DNA of 64,000 bases from Mesorhizobium loti (GTDB taxonomy: Bacteria; Pseudomonadota; Alphaproteobacteria; Rhizobiales; Rhizobiaceae). Positions 17,447-26,555 of this stretch are shown piece after piece. The DNA lies in contig NZ_LPWA01000104.1 in assembly GCF_001510895.1 (NCBI RefSeq), positions 1-64,000 on the forward strand, read 5' to 3'. A program made the position numbers and the translations under genes. Every line of letters begins with the position of its first letter. Position 1 is the stretch's first letter. The notes beneath the pieces were generated by a model. It ran no database searches and was not told the DNA's origin. It worked only from the letters and a program-made list of their open reading frames with translations.

Positions 17447-19225
17447 ATGCGGCAAGGACGTGCGCGCTGGCTGACAAGGCTGGCATTTTTAGCGGGTGTG
17501 GCGCTTTCGGTGCTGCCTGCCCATGCCAAGGAAAACGCCCAACCGATCCAGATCACGTCCTTCTCGGGCGCCTATCTCGCTGCCCACATCGCCGAAAGCG
17601 ACAACGATCTCGACAATGCCATCGCCTATTACAAGCAGGCGCTGGCCTTTGCCCCCAACGACACCGAACTGCAGCAGAGCCTGATGCTGGCGTTGGTCGC
17701 GCAAGGCCGCTTCGGGGAATCGCTGGTCTATGCCGACAAGCTCAAGGAAGTGCCCGATGTCGAGCGCTTCTCGCGCCTGGCGCTTGCCGTCGATTCTTTT
17801 CACAAGAAGGACTACACAAAGGCCCAGTACTGGCTGAAGCTCTCGCTCGAATCCGATCTCGACCGGCTGCTCTCCGGCGTCATGGACGGCTGGGCCAAGC
17901 AAGGCGCGGGCGATGCCTCCGAGGCGATGGCTTCGATCGACAAGCTCAAGGGGCCGGACTGGTTCGGCCTGTTCAAGTCCTTCCACCGCGCGCTGATCGC
18001 CGACGCTGCCGGCCTTTCAGACAAGGCCGATGAAATCTACGCCGCCACTTTGGCCGACACCGCTGCCGGTGGTTCCTCGCCCGAGACATGGATGCGCAAC
18101 GCCCAGGCCTATGCCTCCTTCCTCGCCCGCAAGGGCGACAAGTCGAAGGCGCTTGCCGTTCTCAACCAGGCCGAAGCCTTCGCGCCGGGCAAGCTGGAAA
18201 TCACCACGCTGCGCGACCGGATCAACAAGGGCGACAAGATCGAGCCCCTGGTAGCCACTCCGGCAGACGGCGCCTCGGAAATCCTTCTCGACCTCGCCAC
18301 CGCGCTCAACCGCGGCGGCGGCGAACCTTTCGTGCGCCTCTACCTGCAATATGCGCTGGCGCTGAAGCCGGACAGCGACGCGGCCCTCGTGCAACTTGCC
18401 GCCGTCGCCGAGCAGCTGAAGGACGGCGAAGGCGCGATCGCGCTCTACCGCCGCATTCCGGCCTCCTCGCCGTTGAAGGAGCTTTCGGAGCTGCAGCTTG
18501 GCCTGAACCTCGCCGACATCGACCACCACGACGAAGCCATCGCGCACCTCAAGGGTTATGTCGATGCGCATCCAACCGACATGCGCGGCTATCTCGCGCT
18601 CGGCGGCGTCTACTCCTCGAAGGAGGATTTCCGCTCGGCCGCCAGTCTCTACGACAAGGCCGTCGATGAGCTGAAGACGCCGACCGCCGCCAACTGGAAC
18701 ATCTTCTACCAGCGCGGCATCGCTTATGAGCGGCTGAAGGAATGGCCGAAGGCCGAGCCCAATTTCCGCAAGGCGCTGGAGCTGCAGCCCGACCAGCCTC
18801 AGGTTCTGAACTATCTCGGCTATTCCTGGGTCGACATGAACATGAACCTCAAGGAAGGCCTGGCGATGATCCAGAAGGCCGTGGATCTGCGGCCGAGCGA
18901 TGGCTATATCGTGGATTCGCTGGGCTGGGCCTATTACCGCCTCGGCCGCTTCGACGACGCCGTCCGCGAAATGGAGCGCGCCGTGTCGCTGAAGCCGGAA
19001 GACCCGGTCCTCAACGATCACCTCGGCGACGCCTATTGGCGCGTCGGCCGCAAGCTGGAAGCGACGTTCCAGTGGACCCAGGCACGCGACCTGAAGCCGG
19101 ATCCGGACGTGCTCGCCACCCTGCAGCAGAAGCTGCTCAAAGGCCTGCCGCCGATCGAATCCAACACGGCGCAGGAAACCCCGAAGGTCAAGCCGGTCCC
19201 GCCGACCGCGCCGCCGAAGGGCTGA
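17447..19225 (+). CDS. Secreted tetratricopeptide repeat protein
   Basis: 592 residues. The first ~27 are a signal peptide (RLAFLAGVALSVLPAHA, cleavage after AHA). The rest is a chain of TPR units: DLDNAIAYYKQALAFAPNDTELQQSL near the start, later DFRSAASLYDKAVDELK, WPKAEPNFRKALELQPDQPQVLNYLGYSW and RFDDAVREMERAVSLKPEDPVLNDHLGDAYWR. Typical alphaproteobacterial periplasmic or lipoprotein-like TPR scaffold; partner unknown. ATG 17447 is 5 bp after AAAGGG. The apparent fusion with DUF1284 upstream is a frameshift artefact; the 196-bp gap between them presumably holds its own promoter. Confidence 0.88.
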   Translation: MRQGRARWLTRLAFLAGVALSVLPAHAKENAQPIQITSFSGAYLAAHIAESDNDLDNAIAYYKQALAFAPNDTELQQSLMLALVAQGRFGESLVYADKLKEVPDVERFSRLALAVDSFHKKDYTKAQYWLKLSLESDLDRLLSGVMDGWAKQGAGDASEAMASIDKLKGPDWFGLFKSFHRALIADAAGLSDKADEIYAATLADTAAGGSSPETWMRNAQAYASFLARKGDKSKALAVLNQAEAFAPGKLEITTLRDRINKGDKIEPLVATPADGASEILLDLATALNRGGGEPFVRLYLQYALALKPDSDAALVQLAAVAEQLKDGEGAIALYRRIPASSPLKELSELQLGLNLADIDHHDEAIAHLKGYVDAHPTDMRGYLALGGVYSSKEDFRSAASLYDKAVDELKTPTAANWNIFYQRGIAYERLKEWPKAEPNFRKALELQPDQPQVLNYLGYSWVDMNMNLKEGLAMIQKAVDLRPSDGYIVDSLGWAYYRLGRFDDAVREMERAVSLKPEDPVLNDHLGDAYWRVGRKLEATFQWTQARDLKPDPDVLATLQQKLLKGLPPIESNTAQETPKVKPVPPTAPPKG

Positions 19226-19242
19226 GATTTCGCAATCACGCA

Positions 19243-19268
19243 TATTACGGGGCCTTCGGGCCTCGTAA
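19243..19268. terminator. Bidirectional hairpin between convergent genes
   Basis: ATTACGGGGCC-TTC-GGGCCTCGTAAT-type stem between the TPR gene and the minus-strand acetyltransferase, with one G:T pair and no long T-run. Probable shared terminator. Confidence 0.6.
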
Positions 19269-19285
19269 TTCTATCGGCAGCTTCG

Positions 19286-19747
19286 TCAAAACATCTTTCG
19301 GTAGACGACGAAACCCGAGCGCTCGCCGATCCTGTCGTAGAGCTGCATGGCGGTTTGATTGGTCTCGTGCGTCAGCCAGTAGACGCGGCCTGCGCCCGCC
19401 GCTCTTGCCCGTTCGTAAACGCCTTCGATCAGCGCCCTGCCGACACCTTGGCCGCGCGCGGCCTCCGTGGTGAAGAGATCCTGCAGATAGCAGCTCGGCG
19501 CGATCGCGGTGGTCGAGCGGTGGTAGAGGTAGTGGACGAGGCCGAGAAGCCTGCCTTCGCGCTCGGCCACCAGCGCATGCACCGGCTCATAGGCATCGAA
19601 GAAACGCGACCAGGTCATCTGGGTGATCTCGCCGGCAAGGGCCGTCTCGCCCGAACGGCCGTAGAAGGCGTTGTAGCCGTTCCAGAGGGGCAGCCACTGT
19701 TCGTAGTCCTGCCGGGTGACGGGGCGGACGGCGAGTTGACCGGACAT
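19286..19747 (-). CDS. GNAT family N-acetyltransferase
   Basis: 153 residues with the GNAT fold: the acetyl-CoA pyrophosphate loop is [20 protein letters not shown], preceded by CYLQDLFTT (beta-4) and followed by [20 protein letters not shown]. This arrangement (xxARGxGxGRxLI) is typical of small-molecule acetyltransferases. Substrate cannot be inferred. Convergent with the TPR gene; divergent from glyQ with about 170 bp between. Confidence 0.88.
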   Translation of the reverse strand: MSGQLAVRPVTRQDYEQWLPLWNGYNAFYGRSGETALAGEITQMTWSRFFDAYEPVHALVAEREGRLLGLVHYLYHRSTTAIAPSCYLQDLFTTEAARGQGVGRALIEGVYERARAAGAGRVYWLTHETNQTAMQLYDRIGERSGFVVYRKMF

Positions 19748-19917
19748 GGCGGAACCTTTTGTTGTTGCGGCTCACGAGAGCAAACGGCCGGCGATCGCGC
19801 CCGGCAATGGGCCAGCCGCCGGCAAAGCGTTCAACCTCCCTGATGCGGCGCCCCGCCTTGACGCTTGCTGGCCCGGCAACTAGGGAATGCCCAATCCCAG
19901 CGCTTTCCGAGGCCGCC

Positions 19918-20862
19918 GTGACCATCGAGATTCCTGCCCACATGCACCCCAGCCGCTCCTTCCAGGGGCTGATCCTGACCTTGCACAATTACTGGGCGGC
20001 TTACGGCTGCGTCATCCTGCAGCCCTACGACATGGAAGTCGGCGCCGGCACCTTCCATCCGGCGACGACCTTGCGCGCGCTCGGTCCGCGTCGCTGGAAC
20101 GCCGCTTACGTGCAGCCGTCACGCCGCCCGAAGGATGGCCGTTATGGCGAGAACCCGAACCGCCTGCAGCATTACTATCAGTACCAGGTCATCCTGAAGC
20201 CGAACCCGCCGAACCTGCAGGAGCTCTATCTCGGCTCGCTCGAGGCGATCGGCGTCGATCCGCTGCTGCATGACATCCGCTTCGTCGAGGACGACTGGGA
20301 AAGCCCGACGCTCGGCGCCTGGGGTCTCGGCTGGGAATGCTGGTGCGACGGCATGGAAGTGTCGCAGTTCACCTATTTCCAGCAGGTCTGCGGCATCGAA
20401 TGCGCGCCGGTGGCGGGCGAGCTCACCTATGGGCTCGAGCGTCTCGCCATGTATGTGCAGGGCGTCGACAATGTCTACGACCTGAACTTCAACGGCCGCG
20501 AGGGCGCCGAGAAGGTCACTTATGGCGACGTTTTCCTGCAGGCCGAGCAGGAATATTCGCGCCACAATTTCGAATTCGCCAACACGGCGATGCTGCTTCG
20601 GCATTTCGAGGATGCCGAGGCCGAGTGCAAGGCGCTGCTCGCCGCCGGCGCGCCCGCCTCGAACGACAATCTGGCGATGCACCGCATGGTCTTTCCGGCC
20701 TACGACCAGTGCATCAAGGCAAGCCATGTCTTCAACCTGCTCGACGCGCGCGGCGTGATTTCCGTCACCGAGCGCCAGAGCTACATCCTGCGCGTGCGCA
20801 ATCTGGCGAAGGCTTGCGGCGAGGCGTTTCTGAAGACGCAGGCGGGCGGTCTGGCGGCCTAG
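19918..20862 (+). CDS. glyQ: Glycyl-tRNA synthetase alpha subunit
   Basis: Catalytic subunit of the alpha2beta2 bacterial glycyl-tRNA synthetase, 314 residues. Motifs: [26 protein letters not shown] near the start, [25 protein letters not shown], and [25 protein letters not shown]. Start at GTG 19918; ATG 19942 (MHPSRSFQG) is an alternative and is where the family similarity begins. glyS follows after 431 bp. Confidence 0.95.
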   Translation: MTIEIPAHMHPSRSFQGLILTLHNYWAAYGCVILQPYDMEVGAGTFHPATTLRALGPRRWNAAYVQPSRRPKDGRYGENPNRLQHYYQYQVILKPNPPNLQELYLGSLEAIGVDPLLHDIRFVEDDWESPTLGAWGLGWECWCDGMEVSQFTYFQQVCGIECAPVAGELTYGLERLAMYVQGVDNVYDLNFNGREGAEKVTYGDVFLQAEQEYSRHNFEFANTAMLLRHFEDAEAECKALLAAGAPASNDNLAMHRMVFPAYDQCIKASHVFNLLDARGVISVTERQSYILRVRNLAKACGEAFLKTQAGGLAA

Positions 20863-21038
20863 CTCAACACAGCTTTCGCGATCTCGACGGTGGCGACCGG
20901 CAACGCACTTTGGCTCATGGCGCCATCGATCGTGCGCAGTGCCTGTCTCACCCCCGGCATCGAGAACGTGCCATGCATCTGGGCGGCGAAGCAGGCGCTC
21001 AGCGCCAGGATCTGCAGGGTTCTCGATGCCGTCTTCAT
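20859..21038 (-). CDS. Possible small secreted protein, antisense edge of glyQ
   Basis: An open frame of 59 residues on the minus strand: [20 protein letters not shown] reads like a signal peptide, followed by a small polar domain ending VEIAKAVLS. Its TAG stop shares two bases with the glyQ stop. It fills the first half of the glyQ-glyS gap; the rest (21039-21293) shows only a GGCGCTACGCGCC hairpin near 21244 and no gene. No strong ribosome site is seen, so the call is tentative. Confidence 0.4.
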   Translation of the reverse strand: MKTASRTLQILALSACFAAQMHGTFSMPGVRQALRTIDGAMSQSALPVATVEIAKAVLS

Positions 21039-21293
21039 CGTCGTTCAGCCAATAGTTCTCTGCCTGAGCGTTGGTCGCTTCAGCGCTGCATTCGGTTCAT
21101 GGGAATTTCTGCTCCAAGGACGGGCGGCTCCGCGCCATCCCGACAGTCGGCTGAAAAATTTCCGGAAACCGATCGAAGAGGCGATCTGCTTGCGGGGTGA
21201 CAGCGGCCGGCCGAGTTGCTATTTCCCGCGCATTCGTGACCCCGGCGCTACGCGCCGACCCTTCCCATCAAGGGGAGGGTAGGGAGCCAACCA

Positions 21294-23595
21294 ATGCCCG
21301 ACTTGCTTCTAGAACTTCGCTCCGAGGAAATTCCCGCCCGCATGCAGCGCAAGGCTGCCGGCGATCTGCGCAAGATGCTGACCGACGGTCTGGTCGAGGC
21401 GGGTTTGACCTATGAGGCGGCGCGCGAATACTGGACGCCCCGGCGCCTGGCGCTCGATATCCGTGGGCTCAACGCGCGCTCGAAGGACATTCGCGAGGAG
21501 ATCAAGGGCCCCTCGACCACGGCGCCCGAGCAGGCGGTGCAGGGCTTCCTGCGCAAGGCGGGCCTTGCCTCGATCGCCGAGGCGCATGTGCATTCCGATC
21601 CGAAGAAGGGCGACTTCTACGTCGCCCACATTGCGAAGCCGGGCAGGGCGGCCGAAGAGATCATCGCCGAGCTGGTGCCGGGCATCATCAAAAGCTTCCC
21701 CTGGCCGAAGTCGATGCGCTGGGGGCCGGCCTCGGCCAAGCCCGGCTCGTTGCGCTGGGTGCGGCCGCTGCAGTCGATCGTCTGCACCTTCGGCCCGGAG
21801 ACCGAGGAGCCGGTGGTGGTCGATTTCGAGATCGACGGCATTCGCTCCGGCAATGTCACCTACGGCCACCGCTTCCATGCGCCGGGCCCGATTACCGTTC
21901 GCCGCTTCGACGATTACGCCGCCAAGCTCGAGGCGGCCAAGGTCGTGCTCGATGCCGACCGTCGCAAGGAGATCATCCTTGCCGACACCCGCAACATCGC
22001 CTTCGCCAATGGCCTCGATCTCGTCGAGGATGAAGGCCTGCTGGAAGAGGTATCCGGCCTGGTCGAATGGCCGGTCGTGCTGATGGGCGAATTCGAAAAG
22101 GACTTCCTCACCATTCCGGCCGAGGTCATCCGCCTGACCATCCGCGCCAACCAGAAGTGCTTCGTGACATCGCGCCCAATCTCCCCCCTCGAGGGGGAGA
22201 TGTCGCCGAAGGCGACAGAGGGGGTCGTCTCGCGTGGAGCGGCAACGTCTTCTGTCTTCGAAAGACCAGACGCGTCGCACCAGCCGAAGCGACCCCCTCT
22301 GGCCTGCCGGCCATCTCCCCCTCAAGGGGGGAGATCAGCCAGCTTTCCAACCGCTTCGTTCTGGTCGCCAACATCGAGGCGTCCGATGGCGGCAAGGAAA
22401 TCGCCTACGGCAACGGCAAGGTGGTGCGGGCGCGTCTGTCCGACGCGCTCTATTTCTGGAAGACCGACCAGGGCGATCTGCCGGACCTCGACCAACTGCA
22501 AGAGTCCGCTGCAAAGTTCGATCTGAATTTGAAGAAGCCGCTCGACCAGCGCATGGGCCGCCTCGACCACCTCAACGTCACATTCCATGCCAAGCTTGGC
22601 ACCCAGGGCGCGCGGGTCGCGCGGATCAAGCGACTGGCCGAAGAACTGGCGCCGGTCGTCGGCGCCGATCCGGCGCTCGTTGCCCGCGCCGCGGTGCTCG
22701 CCAAGGCAGATCTGCAGACCGAAGTGGTCGGCGAGTTTCCGGAACTGCAGGGCGCCATGGGCCGCAAATATGCGCTGCTGCAGGGCGAGCACCCGTCCGT
22801 CGCCGCGGCTGCCGAGGAGCACTATAAGCCGCAGGGGCCGTCCGACCGCGTGCCGACCGACCCGGTGTCGGTTGCGGTCGCGCTTGCCGACAAGCTCGAC
22901 ACGCTTACCGGCTTCTGGGCGATCGACGAGAAGCCGACCGGCAGCAAGGACCCGTTCGCGCTCCGGCGCGCCGCACTTGGCGTGGTCAGGATTTTGGTCG
23001 AGAACCGCATTCGCCTGGGGTTGACGTCGATCTTCGCCAAGGCCTTTGCAAACTTCGTGAGCGGTGCCGCCCAGGTCTCCGATCTCCTCGCCTTCTTCCA
23101 CGACCGCCTGAAAGTCTATCTCCGCGATCAGGGCGCACGGTACGATCTGATCGATGCCGTCATCACCCCGCAGTCCGACGACCTTCTGCAGATCGTCCGT
23201 CGCGTCGAGGCATTGGGGTCTCTGCTCGACACCGAGGACGGCAAGAATCTGCTTGCCGGCACCAAGCGCGCGCCAACATCCTCGCCGCTGAGGAGAAGAA
23301 GAAAACGCTGGTGGCCGAGACTGTTGAGCCGGCGCTGTTTCGCCAGGATGCGGAAAAGAGGCTGTTTGGTGCGGTGAATCAGGCCGAGAAGGAAGCCGGC
23401 CAAGCGATTCAAAACGAAGATTTTTCCACCGCCATGCTGTCGCTTAGCGTTTTGCGTGAACCGGTTGATTCATTCTTTGAAGGCGTTCTCGTGAATGATG
23501 AGGACCAGGCCGTGCGCGCCAACCGCCTGGCGCTGCTCGCCCGCATCCGCGCCGCCACCGACCAGGTCGCTGATTTTTCAAAAATCGTCGGCTGA
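21294..23595 (+). CDS. glyS: Glycyl-tRNA synthetase beta subunit, interrupted by a palindromic element and frameshifted
   Basis: Beta subunit, whose tRNA-binding and HD-like domains support glyQ. Start [21 protein letters not shown] is standard; blocks [16 protein letters not shown] and RANQKCFV are seen. At residue ~295, between [10 protein letters not shown] and [20 protein letters not shown] (normally nearly contiguous), a 157-bp palindromic element (22179-22335) is inserted and the frame shifts. A second break near 23272 (one G lost) precedes the correct tail [13 protein letters not shown]...VADFSKIVG. Both breaks are cured by adding one base. As glyS is essential, I read this as one functional gene carrying a roughly 50-residue insert plus sequence errors. 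Confidence 0.9.
22179..22335. repeat. Rhizobial palindromic element inside glyS, copy 2
   Basis: 157 bp, bounded by the same 23-bp inverted C-run/G-run ends (22179-22201, 22313-22335) and the same GTCGCCGAAGGCGACAGAGG block as the intergenic copy at 6768. Both glyS-side frames through it are free of stop codons. The centre differs completely from copy 1. Confidence 0.9.
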
Positions 23596-23759
23596 CAGCT
23601 CAAAATCGTAAAGTCCAAGCTGCCTGCGCCTTATAAGGCGCGGGTGTGCTTCGACAATTTCATCGCCTGAAATTTGATGCGCCGGAGCCGGCTTACAGTC
23701 ATATGACGATGACCTCCATATGGGAGAACAAATACGTTCCCAAACCACGGAGGCATGCC

Positions 23760-24101
23760 ATGAATTCCGTTCACGATATCGAATTGACCGAAGAGACCCC
23801 GGCCGCCGCCGAGGGCATCGAATCCGCTTCCGGCAACATCCTCGACCATGCCGCCGCCGCGGCGATCGAAGCCGCCGAACCGTCTGAAGATGAGGAAGAA
23901 GGCCAAGAAGCAGAAGGCGACGACGAAGACGAAGACGCCGATGAGGAAGCCACTACCTCGGACGACGAAGAGTCGGAGGATGAAGAAGACGAAGATGAGG
24001 ACGCCGACGACGGAGCCAAAGCCTCGGGCGACGACGAGTCGGACGGCGAGGACGAAGACGACGACGAGTCCGAGGACGACGACAAGGAAGAAGCGGCCTG
24101 A
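23760..24101 (+). CDS. Very acidic low-complexity small protein
   Basis: 113 residues. The first ~45 are ordinary (MNSVHDIELTEETPAAAEGIES, then an alanine-rich helix DHAAAAAIEAAEP); the remaining ~65 are almost only Asp, Glu, Ser, Ala and Gly, giving an extreme negative charge. A perfect GGAGG 6 bp before the ATG and a strong terminator 27 bp after the stop show a genuine monocistronic gene. I do not recognise it; possibilities are a disordered binding protein, a cation or histone-like protein buffer, or a DNA mimic. Upstream 23596-23759 has a 16-bp perfect palindrome at 23626-23641. Confidence 0.85.
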   Translation: MNSVHDIELTEETPAAAEGIESASGNILDHAAAAAIEAAEPSEDEEEGQEAEGDDEDEDADEEATTSDDEESEDEEDEDEDADDGAKASGDDESDGEDEDDDESEDDDKEEAA

Positions 24102-24128
24102 GCCGTTCTCGCTGCTTGAAAAGAAAGA

Positions 24129-24158
24129 GGGGCGACGCGGCAGGCGTCGCCCCTTTTT
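24129..24158 (+). terminator. Rho-independent terminator after the acidic protein gene
   Basis: Ten-base-pair stem GGGGCGACGC/GCGTCGCCCC with a 5-base loop followed by five T residues. It also faces the convergent gene at 24177. Confidence 0.9.
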
Positions 24159-24176
24159 CTGTCGGTCCCGGCCCTG

Positions 24177-24566
24177 TCAGTCTTCCAGGACGCTGACGCG
24201 CACGCTGTCCGGATAGACGTCGACCTCGATCAGCGGTTCGCCATTGACGATGGCGCGCCGCGTCGCGCTGCTCATCGCACCGCCGCGTTCCAGCATGCGC
24301 TCCAGTTGGGCGCGGTCATCGTTGCCGCGGAACCACGGATCGCCCTGGTCGTCGCTGTCGCGGCGGCGGAACTTGTGCCAGTTGGCCCGGTCCTGCCGCA
24401 CCATCTGAGCCGCGCTCTCCAGCGGGTAGCCGTCGCTCGCGTGATGGTCGCGTTCGGAAATGCGCGCCACATAGGAGCCCAGCATGTCCTGGGCCTGCGC
24501 GGTGCTCACACTCAGCGCCGACACCGCCAGCAGACCGACGACGGCAATTGCTTTCAAATATGTCAT
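24177..24566 (-). CDS. Small exported protein, function unknown
   Basis: 129 residues: a signal peptide (MTYLKAIAVVGLLAVSALSVSTAQA) and a charged, mostly helical mature part (RISERDHHASDGYPLESAAQMVRQDRANWHKFRRRD) ending VDVYPDSVRVSVLED. AGGGGG lies 7 bp before the ATG at 24566. The frame is open far upstream only because the preceding gene has lost its stop through a one-base deletion. I do not recognise the family. Confidence 0.75.
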   Translation of the reverse strand: MTYLKAIAVVGLLAVSALSVSTAQAQDMLGSYVARISERDHHASDGYPLESAAQMVRQDRANWHKFRRRDSDDQGDPWFRGNDDRAQLERMLERGGAMSSATRRAIVNGEPLIEVDVYPDSVRVSVLED

Positions 24567-24684
24567 GAAATCCCCCCTCTGAAACGTCAGCCTTGTTGTG
24601 CCCGAACCGGATGACGGAAATCGGACAGCAACGAAAAACAGGCTTGCTTGGCGTCCGGCGCAAACCGGGCCGCCGCGTGGGCGC

Positions 24685-25216
24685 CTACATTCCTTGCTGA
24701 AGCGCGGCAATATCGGGGCTTTTTGCGGTTGCGCTTGGGCTTCCGGCTGCGCCTTGTCGTCGGACGCATCTGCAGTCGCGGCGGCCTTGTTGTCGGTCGC
24801 TTTGGTGTCGCCATTGGGAGCAGCCGCAGCCGTGCCGTTGGGAGGCGTGGCGGCGGCGGGCGCGGTGCCGTTCGCCGGTGACGTGGCCGCTGGGGCCGTG
24901 GATTTGGCCGAGGCGGTCGCCGCAGGCGCCGGCGAGGCGCCGCCAACGATGCCGCCGCGAATAATCGTCGGCGTCTGCGCGTGCCTCTCGCCTGATTTCT
25001 CCGGGATCGCCGCAACCTTTTCGTCGGTGACCGCCGGTATCGGCTCGCCGAGCGCCACGACGGATGGCGTCGAAGCCGCCGAGATCTTGCCGGGCTCGAT
25101 CGCGGCCAACCTGATGACGGATGGCGTCGAGGTCGAAACGCCAGGCACGACGATGGAAGAAGCCTGCGCCAAACCGGTCGTCGCCAAAAACCCGATGCCG
25201 ACCGCTGCCAGAGCAA
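24685..25216 (-). CDS. Secreted Ala/Pro/Thr-rich protein (frameshift near C-terminus, start not found)
   Basis: About 175 residues. A hydrophobic stretch ALAAVGIGFLATTGLAQA looks like a signal peptide core, then a mature region with ASTPSVVALGEPIPAVTDEKVAAIPEKSG and a long low-complexity tract of Ala, Thr, Pro, Asn and Gly. Adding one C near 24715 gives the ending PDIAALQQGM and TAG at 24685; otherwise it fuses with the next gene. Upstream, the coding frame runs directly into a palindromic repeat (from 25213) and reaches a TGA with no ATG or GTG, so the 5' end may have been replaced by the repeat. Possibly cell-surface; function unknown. Confidence 0.6.
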
Positions 25217-25401
25217 TTCCAGGAAAAGTGTGAAACGGTTTTCGTCCGGAATTGCGTCAAAACAAAGAGATAGAGCGGTTCGGCGTTTCCGTGAAACGGT
25301 GAACGCTCTAGAGCAACTCCAGGAAAAATGTGTAACGGTTGGGCTCGGCGACTTCGCCGTAGCCTTCCGTCCGGAATTGCGTCAAAGCAAAGCGTACGCA
25401 T
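25211..25401. repeat. Two copies of the CAATTCC/GGAATTG rhizobial repeat
   Basis: Copy A begins near 25213 (GAGCAATTCCAGGAAAAGTG) and copy B near 25313 (GAGCAACTCCAGGAAAAATG); each closes with TCCGTCCGGAATTGCG(T). Same family as the tandem array at 15856. Copy B carries an extra internal hairpin (CGGCGACTTCGCCG). The remaining gap to the Sua5 gene (25402-25561) shows nothing further. Confidence 0.85.
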
Positions 25402-25561
25402 CACGATAACTCCCGAGCCCAACAACCCGAAACCGGCACCCTAGTGCTGGCGAATTGATGCCGGCTTGCGCTGAAACTTAACATTTTAGGGATTGATAAA
25501 TCGCCAATGGCTGCCCTTGCCCCTCGTCCCTTGCCGTATTACGGGACCCGCGTGTCCAGGA

Positions 25562-26536
25562 ATGGTGGTGAATTTGGCTGAGATGCTTGCCGTCGGCGAG
25601 GCGATGGAGCGGGCGCTGGCTCTGCTCGAAGGCGGCGATGTCGTCGCCATCCCGACCGAGACCGTCTACGGGCTGGCGGGCGATGCCACCAACGGCGTTG
25701 CCGTGGCGCGCATCTTCGAGGCCAAGGGCCGCCCGCGCTTCAATCCGCTGATCGCCCATGTCGCCGATCTCGCCATGGCAAGCCGCATTGCCGCGTTCGA
25801 TCCTACGTCGACGAAACTGGCCGAGGCCTTCTGGCCCGGCCCGCTGACGCTGGTGCTGCCGCAGCGCGCGCAAAGCGGCATCCATCCGCTGGTCACCGCC
25901 GGGCTCGACACCATCGCGCTGCGCATGCCGAGGGGTTTTGGCGGCGAGCTGATCGCGCGGCTCGGCCGGCCGCTCGCCGCCCCCAGCGCCAACTCTTCCG
26001 GCAGGATCAGCGCCACGACGGCCGAAGCCGTCGCCGCCGATCTCGGCGGGAGGATCAAGCTGGTGGTCGATGGCGGCGCAACGCCGGTCGGCCTGGAATC
26101 GACCATCGTCAAGATCGAGGACGGCAAGCTGAGCCTGCTGAGGCCGGGCGGCATTGCCGCTGATGAGATCGAAGCGGTGGCCGGCGTAAAACTGCTGCGC
26201 GGCGCCGCCGGCATCGAGGCACCGGGCATGCTTGCTTCGCACTACGCGCCGGGCGCGGCGATGCGGCTCAATGTAGGCAAGATCGCGAGCGGCGAGGCGT
26301 TGCTTGCCTTCGGCCGCGATCGCGCCGAAGGCTGGCGGGATGCGGTGGCGGTGCGCAATCTTTCCGAAGCGGGCGATCTGCGCGAGGCCGCCACCAATCT
26401 CTTCGCCTATATGCAGGCGCTCGACCGCAGCGGCGCCGCCACCATCGCCGTCGAGCCGATCCCGCTCGACGGGCTGGGCGAGGCGATCAACGACCGGCTC
26501 GCGCGCGCCGCCGCCCCGCGTGACAAGATCGCCTGA
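25562..26536 (+). CDS. L-threonylcarbamoyladenylate synthase (Sua5/YrdC type)
   Basis: Makes the TC-AMP intermediate used for t6A37 modification of ANN-decoding tRNAs. The YrdC domain (residues ~10-200) has GDVVAIPTETVYGLAGDAT, AKGRPRFNPLIAHV, FWPGPLTLVLP and LAAPSANSSGRISATTAE. The C-terminal ~110 residues include GMLASHYAPGA, the Sua5 linker/C-terminal domain, so this is the long form. Start ATG 25562 (MVVNLAEML); 25583 is also possible. The next gene follows after 19 bp, suggesting one transcript. Confidence 0.92.
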   Translation: MVVNLAEMLAVGEAMERALALLEGGDVVAIPTETVYGLAGDATNGVAVARIFEAKGRPRFNPLIAHVADLAMASRIAAFDPTSTKLAEAFWPGPLTLVLPQRAQSGIHPLVTAGLDTIALRMPRGFGGELIARLGRPLAAPSANSSGRISATTAEAVAADLGGRIKLVVDGGATPVGLESTIVKIEDGKLSLLRPGGIAADEIEAVAGVKLLRGAAGIEAPGMLASHYAPGAAMRLNVGKIASGEALLAFGRDRAEGWRDAVAVRNLSEAGDLREAATNLFAYMQALDRSGAATIAVEPIPLDGLGEAINDRLARAAAPRDKIA

Positions 26537-26555
26537 GCGCCATAGGTTTGGGCTC

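Noticed and set aside
16658..19225. A single 855-residue ORF joining DUF1284 to a TPR protein
   Set aside because: Restoring one base near 17236 gives the normal DUF1284 stop; the TPR part has its own ribosome site, ATG and signal peptide.
23771..24085. Serine-rich ORF antisense to the acidic protein gene
   Set aside because: Poly-Ser is the reverse reading of GAC/GAA codons; no ribosome site and no start context.
24177..25187. A 336-residue ORF joining two secreted proteins
   Set aside because: One base lost near 24715 removes a stop; the second part has a clear signal peptide and AGGGGG site at 24566.
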